Positions 6,493 to 9,791 of a stretch of DNA of 9,791 bases are shown here, piece by piece; position 1 is the first letter of the stretch, and every line of letters begins with the position of its first letter. A program made the position numbers and the translations under genes. Below the pieces are notes generated by a model that did not search any database, was not told where the DNA came from, and saw nothing but the letters and a program-made list of their open reading frames with translations. The stretch covers positions 1 to 9,791 of the forward strand of contig JAJFLS010000268.1 in NCBI GenBank assembly GCA_021772595.1, given 5' to 3'. This DNA is from Opitutales bacterium (lineage in GTDB: Bacteria; Verrucomicrobiota; Verrucomicrobiia; Opitutales; Opitutaceae).

Positions 6493-7626
6493 ATGACGAA
6501 TATGAAAAAAGTACACATTGGAACATTGCCTGAATCAATCAATCGCCGTAATTTTTTGAAGTGTACGGCGGGCACCGCGCTCGGTGCTGCAGCCTATACC
6601 TTATCGCCAAAGACGGCCAGTTTTGCCGCGAGGAAAGGCACCAAGGATTATTGGTCTCCTAAACTCTCGGAGAGCGTCAGTTCAGTGGACGATCCTACCT
6701 TGGCCTGGCTAGCGCAAATGGGATGCGATTGGGTAGTGCTCGGGAGCACTGATTGGGTAGATCGGGACAATAAGGGTTATTGGACGGAGACTGATATTGA
6801 ACTGGTTCAGGAGCGTTGCCGGAAGTTTGATCTGGAGCTTTATTCCCTGATGATTCCCATTGCCTGGTTGATGAGCCCTATGCTTGCTAAGCCAGACCGG
6901 GATCTGTGGATTCGCAATATTCAGAGAAGTATCATTGCCGCTGGAAAGCAGGGAATTCAGATGTTGGAGTGGCGCTGGTCTCCGGATTTTAAACCCCATG
7001 GTCCAGGCTATGGATATTATGAAAAAGAAGGTCGGGGAGGAGCATCCTACAAGGCTTTTGACTACAGCCGAGATGGTCATTTACCTCCCTACCCGGAATT
7101 GGGGACCATCTCGAGAGAAGAGTTGTGGGATCGACTGCTTTATTTTTGTGGAAATGTAATGAGAACGGCCGAAGAAGCCGGAGTGAAGATGTCGGTTCAT
7201 CCAAAGGATCCCCCTGTTAAGGAAATGCGAGGGATTTCTAGAGTTCTTACCAATACAGACGAGATCGAAGCATTTTTAGATGCTGTGGACAGCCCAGCTA
7301 ACGGATTTACCTTCTGTCAAGGCACGGTCACTGAGATGGGTGTAGATGTGATTGATGCGATACGCAGAATCGGTGGGCGGGGAAAAATTCACCATGTACA
7401 TTTTCGCAATGTTCGTGGACATGTGCCCCGCTACGAAGAGACGTTCATTGATGAAGGTGATGTCGACATGCTGGAAGCCATGCGCGCCTATAAAGAGGTG
7501 AATTACACGGGCACATTGGTATCGGATCATAGCCCCAGTATGACCGGCGAAAACGCCAGGAAACTGGGATATTCATTCTCCCACGGCTACATTGTAGCCC
7601 TCGTTCAGGCGGTGAACTCCGAATAG
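6493..7626 (+). CDS. Tat-exported mannonate dehydratase (UxuA) family protein
   Basis: The protein is 377 aa from the ATG at 6493. An ATG at 6502 (374 aa) is equally possible, and the TTG at 6460 is unlikely. The N-terminus carries a twin-arginine signal: NRRNFLK (Arg18-Arg19) followed by CTAGTALGAAAYTLSP. The rest is a UxuA-type TIM barrel. The family's metal-site segments are present in order: HPKDPP (His236), GFTFCQGT (Cys275), HHVHFRNVRG (His303) and GTLVSDHSP (Asp355), with the hallmark GDVDM near 323-327. UxuA dehydrates D-mannonate to 2-keto-3-deoxygluconate with Mn and is normally cytoplasmic. All four inferred metal ligands (His, Cys, His, Asp) are kept, so it may be active as a dehydratase or isomerase. 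Tat export would carry it out folded and metal-loaded. It ends in tandem stops TAG-TAA and probably heads an operon with the jelly-roll gene 78 bp downstream. The true substrate is unknown. Confidence 0.83.
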   Translation: MTNMKKVHIGTLPESINRRNFLKCTAGTALGAAAYTLSPKTASFAARKGTKDYWSPKLSESVSSVDDPTLAWLAQMGCDWVVLGSTDWVDRDNKGYWTETDIELVQERCRKFDLELYSLMIPIAWLMSPMLAKPDRDLWIRNIQRSIIAAGKQGIQMLEWRWSPDFKPHGPGYGYYEKEGRGGASYKAFDYSRDGHLPPYPELGTISREELWDRLLYFCGNVMRTAEEAGVKMSVHPKDPPVKEMRGISRVLTNTDEIEAFLDAVDSPANGFTFCQGTVTEMGVDVIDAIRRIGGRGKIHHVHFRNVRGHVPRYEETFIDEGDVDMLEAMRAYKEVNYTGTLVSDHSPSMTGENARKLGYSFSHGYIVALVQAVNSE

Positions 7627-7654
7627 TAAGGAAAGGGGTTTCAAATCGAAGAGT

Positions 7655-7659
7655 AGGAG
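7655..7659 (+). promoter_or_regulatory. AGGAG Shine-Dalgarno for a short leader ORF
   Basis: This AGGAG lies 10 nt before the ATG at 7670 and is one of the few strong ribosome-binding sequences in the window. It also lies 15 nt before the ATG at 7675 and 45 nt before the preferred jelly-roll start at 7705. The best-placed start for it is therefore that of the 12-codon ORF at 7670. Confidence 0.45.
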
Positions 7660-7669
7660 TATCAGAAAG

Positions 7670-7708
7670 ATGACATGGGAACATGTTGTCAGTCATATAA
7701 GAAAATGA
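7670..7708 (+). CDS. 12-codon leader ORF overlapping the jelly-roll gene start
   Basis: ATG at 7670 opens MTWEHVVSHIRK and stops at TGA 7706-7708. The stop overlaps the downstream start codon as ATGA (7705-7708), the usual geometry for translational coupling. A Shine-Dalgarno AGGAG is suitably placed before it, whereas the downstream ATG has only AAGAAA. It may serve to deliver ribosomes to the jelly-roll gene or act as a regulatory leader. The peptide has no recognisable function and a chance ORF of this length is easily found. Confidence 0.3.
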   Translation: MTWEHVVSHIRK

Positions 7709-8394
7709 AAAGATCAAGTAGAACTATTATAAATACAGCGCTCGGGTTATCGGCTTTCTGTGGGGTTACCGCTGTCACCGAATCCGCTGAAAGTGACAAC
7801 ATTGTTGTATTTGAAGATTCATTCGAGCGATCCGAATTGGGCGACCGTTGGCGCATTATCGTACCTTCGTTCTCAATTGAAGACGGACGGCTTGTCGGGC
7901 ATGAAGAGCCGGAGCGGAAACACAATACGATATCCCGCGTTCCGCTCGCTTTTCTCAATGCCGTTTTCGAGTTTTCTTTTCGTCTGACCGATGGCGAGGG
8001 TCTCCATCTTGTAATCAACGATGAAAACTACGAGAAAGCGCATGCTGGGCATATCTGCCGCGTTTCCTTTTCGCCCTCTCAGGTGAGGATTTCGGACGAT
8101 CACGACGGGGCCTTTCGCAAGGATCTGTACCAAGCGTTTCTCGACTCAGGCAGAACAACAGACCGCTATTTATTGGATAAACTGATCCCTAAATCGCTTG
8201 ATCCGAAGCAGTGGTATAAAGCCCGCATTGTTTTGATAGGCGATCAGATTGAAGTAATGATTGACGAAGAGAGTATCGGGTCCTTTCGGTCACCCGGTAT
8301 TGGTCATCCAACAAAATCCGATTTCGGATTCGCCACCGTAGGCAAAATTATCGAGCTGGACGATGTCCGTGTCACCAGGATGAAGGCCGAATAA
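7705..8394 (+). CDS. Secreted jelly-roll (concanavalin A-like, DUF1080-related) protein
   Basis: The protein is 229 aa from the ATG at 7705, which gives a signal peptide (MKRSSRTIINTALGLSAFCG, cleavage near ESA). The alternative ATG at 7675 would add ten residues. The mature chain begins VVFEDSFERSELGDRW and SIEDGRLVGHE, the entry of a beta-sandwich of the LamG/DUF1080 type. It continues with FEFSFRLTDGEGLHLVINDE, the motif HAGHICRV (HAGH at 113-116), LDPKQWYKARI, an IEVMIDEESIGSF strand pair and GIGHPTK (200-204). I recall the HAGH and HPTK motifs from a planctomycete/verrucomicrobial secreted family often labelled DUF1080. The N-S-G motif of classical DUF1080 3-keto-disaccharide hydrolases is not evident, so enzyme activity is uncertain and carbohydrate binding is an alternative. 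It follows the UxuA-like gene on the same strand. Confidence 0.78.
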   Translation: MKRSSRTIINTALGLSAFCGVTAVTESAESDNIVVFEDSFERSELGDRWRIIVPSFSIEDGRLVGHEEPERKHNTISRVPLAFLNAVFEFSFRLTDGEGLHLVINDENYEKAHAGHICRVSFSPSQVRISDDHDGAFRKDLYQAFLDSGRTTDRYLLDKLIPKSLDPKQWYKARIVLIGDQIEVMIDEESIGSFRSPGIGHPTKSDFGFATVGKIIELDDVRVTRMKAE

Positions 8395-8461
8395 CTGGAG
8401 TAAGAGGCTCCGAAGAAACAGACTTATTGGACACCCCCTCAATCTCCAATGAGTTAGCGCC

Positions 8462-9790
8462 TTAGACCAGGATCTGGTCGACGGTTCCTTCGCTGTCTCC
8501 GAAGCTCTCTGTTTCTACGCCAGTACGTTGCAAGAGTGTCAATAGCAGGTCGTTGAATGGACGCTCTTCTTCGAATCGATGGAATGCGCCATGCTTCAGA
8601 CCGAGATTCTTACCGCCGGCGAGAACCAGCGGATAGTTTCTGCCTATATGCGTCTTACTGGTGCCACATCCGTATAACACGATCGTATTGTCCAGCAGGC
8701 TGCCTTCAGCCAGCGGATCGGGCGTTTGAGCCATTTTCGTCAATAACTCTGAGAAACGTTCGGCCAGATACTGGTCGTATTTCGCCCAACGCTCCCAGCC
8801 ACCTTCATCTCGCGCCGCGCTATGGCTGAGCTGGTGATGATGCATCGAAAGTCCTGCTGCGTACGGAAGCTTGTTGCCTCGACCGCCGGCGTTTTCCATA
8901 GCGGTTTGATAAGTCACGACGCGTGTGGAATCGGTGAGAAGCGCCATGTGGATGAGATCGAACATCGTACGCAGATAGTTCGTTCCGAGTTCGCGCGTTG
9001 GCTCAGCATTGAAATCAAATAACCCAGGGTCGACTTCGGGTTTCGGAACGTTCAGCCAATCGTTGGCGCGCCCGAGTTGCCTTTCCAATGATCGGGTGGC
9101 CGTTAAATAAGCATCGAGGTGATCCCGGTCCTCTGCGGCGAGCGTGCCATTCAACCGCGACAATCTTGAACTCACTCGATCCAGAATGCTGCGGTCGCGA
9201 GCGATCGCCCGCGCGCGTTCTTCCGCCCCACGCTCGTCAACAACAAACAGGCGGTCGAAGATCTGCTTCGGATCCGACATGGAAGGAAGCAGGGCGCCAT
9301 CACGGTTGACAGAAATGGTCGCGGGACGACCCACACTGCCCGTGCCGCCGTTCGTGGACAATGCGATTGACGAGTATCGCGTCGCGCCGTCGATCTTTCC
9401 GGCGTACACCTGATCGTAGCTTATTGAATTCTTGTAGCCCTTCGACTGGTCCTCGCCTGTAAGGAACTGAGCGCTACAGGAATGCGTGATATTCGAGCGT
9501 AGATTCGGATGAGAAAAACCGGACAAGATCGAAATATCGTCGCGAAGCCCGGCGAGCGACTGGAGCGTTTTCGTCATCACATAATCTGATCCGGGATTAT
9601 GCGGGAACCAGTGCCAGTCGTTAAAACTGCTATGTCCCTCAGGCGGAAGCGAAACGCCATTCGGGAAAAAGATCGTGACCAGTCGAGCGGGTTTGCCCGT
9701 TGCGGCTGGGCGGGCTATATTTTGCGATCTAAGCAACGAAGCAAGCGGTGGCAGGGCCATGCCAGCCAATCCGAGTTTCAAGAATTTGCG
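8462..9790 (-). CDS. DUF1552 (HXXSHH) Tat-exported protein, N-terminus cut by window edge
   Basis: The frame is open to the right edge and begins R-K-F-L-K-LGLAGMALPPLASLL, the end of a twin-arginine signal whose first Arg lies beyond the edge. About 442 residues are visible, close to the full family length. Diagnostic segments are LVTIFFPNGVSLP, FNDWHWFPHNPGSDYVMTKTL, LRDDISILSGFSHP, THSCSAQFLTGED, MHHHQLSHS, LLDNTIVLYGCGTS and YPLVLAGG. These match PF07586, a family of exported PVC proteins related in fold to the sulfatase/phosphatase-like DUF1501 group and usually paired with a DUF1592-type planctomycete cytochrome gene. Such a partner is therefore expected just beyond the right edge. The family motif H-x-x-S-H-H reads H-Q-L-S-H-S here (codons at 8836-8819). 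The gene converges on the jelly-roll gene with a 67-bp gap. The biochemical role is unknown. Confidence 0.9.
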   Translation of the reverse strand, partial: RKFLKLGLAGMALPPLASLLRSQNIARPAATGKPARLVTIFFPNGVSLPPEGHSSFNDWHWFPHNPGSDYVMTKTLQSLAGLRDDISILSGFSHPNLRSNITHSCSAQFLTGEDQSKGYKNSISYDQVYAGKIDGATRYSSIALSTNGGTGSVGRPATISVNRDGALLPSMSDPKQIFDRLFVVDERGAEERARAIARDRSILDRVSSRLSRLNGTLAAEDRDHLDAYLTATRSLERQLGRANDWLNVPKPEVDPGLFDFNAEPTRELGTNYLRTMFDLIHMALLTDSTRVVTYQTAMENAGGRGNKLPYAAGLSMHHHQLSHSAARDEGGWERWAKYDQYLAERFSELLTKMAQTPDPLAEGSLLDNTIVLYGCGTSKTHIGRNYPLVLAGGKNLGLKHGAFHRFEEERPFNDLLLTLLQRTGVETESFGDSEGTVDQILV

Positions 9791-9791
9791 G

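Larger units (their letters stand above)
4875..8433. repeat. Inverted 11-bp pair bracketing three genes
   Basis: TGTCCAATAAG at 4875-4885 and its exact inverse CTTATTGGACA at 8423-8433 point inward. Together they enclose exactly the GH29-like, UxuA-like and jelly-roll genes (4973-8394). The left copy begins 88 bp beyond the first gene's stop and the right copy 29 bp after the last gene's stop. No target-site duplication and no transposase are visible. Several 11-bp inverted matches are expected by chance in a window this size, so only the placement makes this notable. Confidence 0.3.

Noticed and set aside
8395..8422. GGAG/CTCC hairpin as a terminator of the jelly-roll gene
   Set aside because: Only four pairs and no U-tract.

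Overview
The window looks like part of a chromosome of a PVC-superphylum bacterium, most likely Verrucomicrobiota with Planctomycetota as the alternative. The evidence is the protein families: a Pirellula/Verrucomicrobium-type c-heme protein, a DUF1552 (HXXSHH) Tat-exported protein, a HAGH/HPTK jelly-roll protein of the DUF1080-like kind, an FG-GAP/VCBS repeat protein and a Tat-exported sugar dehydratase homologue. Most starts lack a clear Shine-Dalgarno sequence. No rRNA, tRNA, CRISPR array or intact transposase was found.

Layout: (1) 3-1175 (+), the 3' part of a HEAT-repeat/cytochrome-c protein cut by the left edge. (2) 1176-1537, a gap with an 18-nt direct repeat and an imperfect hairpin. 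(3) 1538-3181 (+), a secreted PhoD-like metallophosphoesterase followed by a hairpin at 3212-3242. (4) 3243-3547, no intact gene but possible decayed coding sequence. (5) 3548-4723 (-), a seven-repeat FG-GAP/VCBS protein. (6) 4724-4972, a REP-like hairpin plus what reads like the tail of a broken gene. (7) 4973-6028 (-), a secreted TIM-barrel protein resembling GH29 fucosidases. (8) 6029-6492, a 464-bp divergent intergenic region with six GATAC/GTATC pentamers and two palindromes. (9) 6493-7626 (+), a mannonate-dehydratase (UxuA) homologue with a twin-arginine signal. (10) 7705-8394 (+), a secreted jelly-roll protein, possibly coupled to a 12-codon leader ORF. (11) 8462-9790 (-), a DUF1552 protein running off the right edge.

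The most coherent unit is 4973-8394. A GH29-like hydrolase diverges from a UxuA-like dehydratase and jelly-roll gene pair across a shared control region, and an inverted 11-bp sequence (4875-4885 and 8423-8433) brackets exactly these three genes. My inference is a small carbohydrate-processing module working outside the cytoplasm: a glycosidase-like enzyme, a metal-dependent dehydratase exported folded by Tat, and a sugar-binding or lyase-like jelly roll. The substrate cannot be read from the sequence. All proteins whose N-termini are visible carry Sec or Tat signals, and the two edge-truncated genes belong to exported families, so the whole window encodes periplasmic or surface functions.
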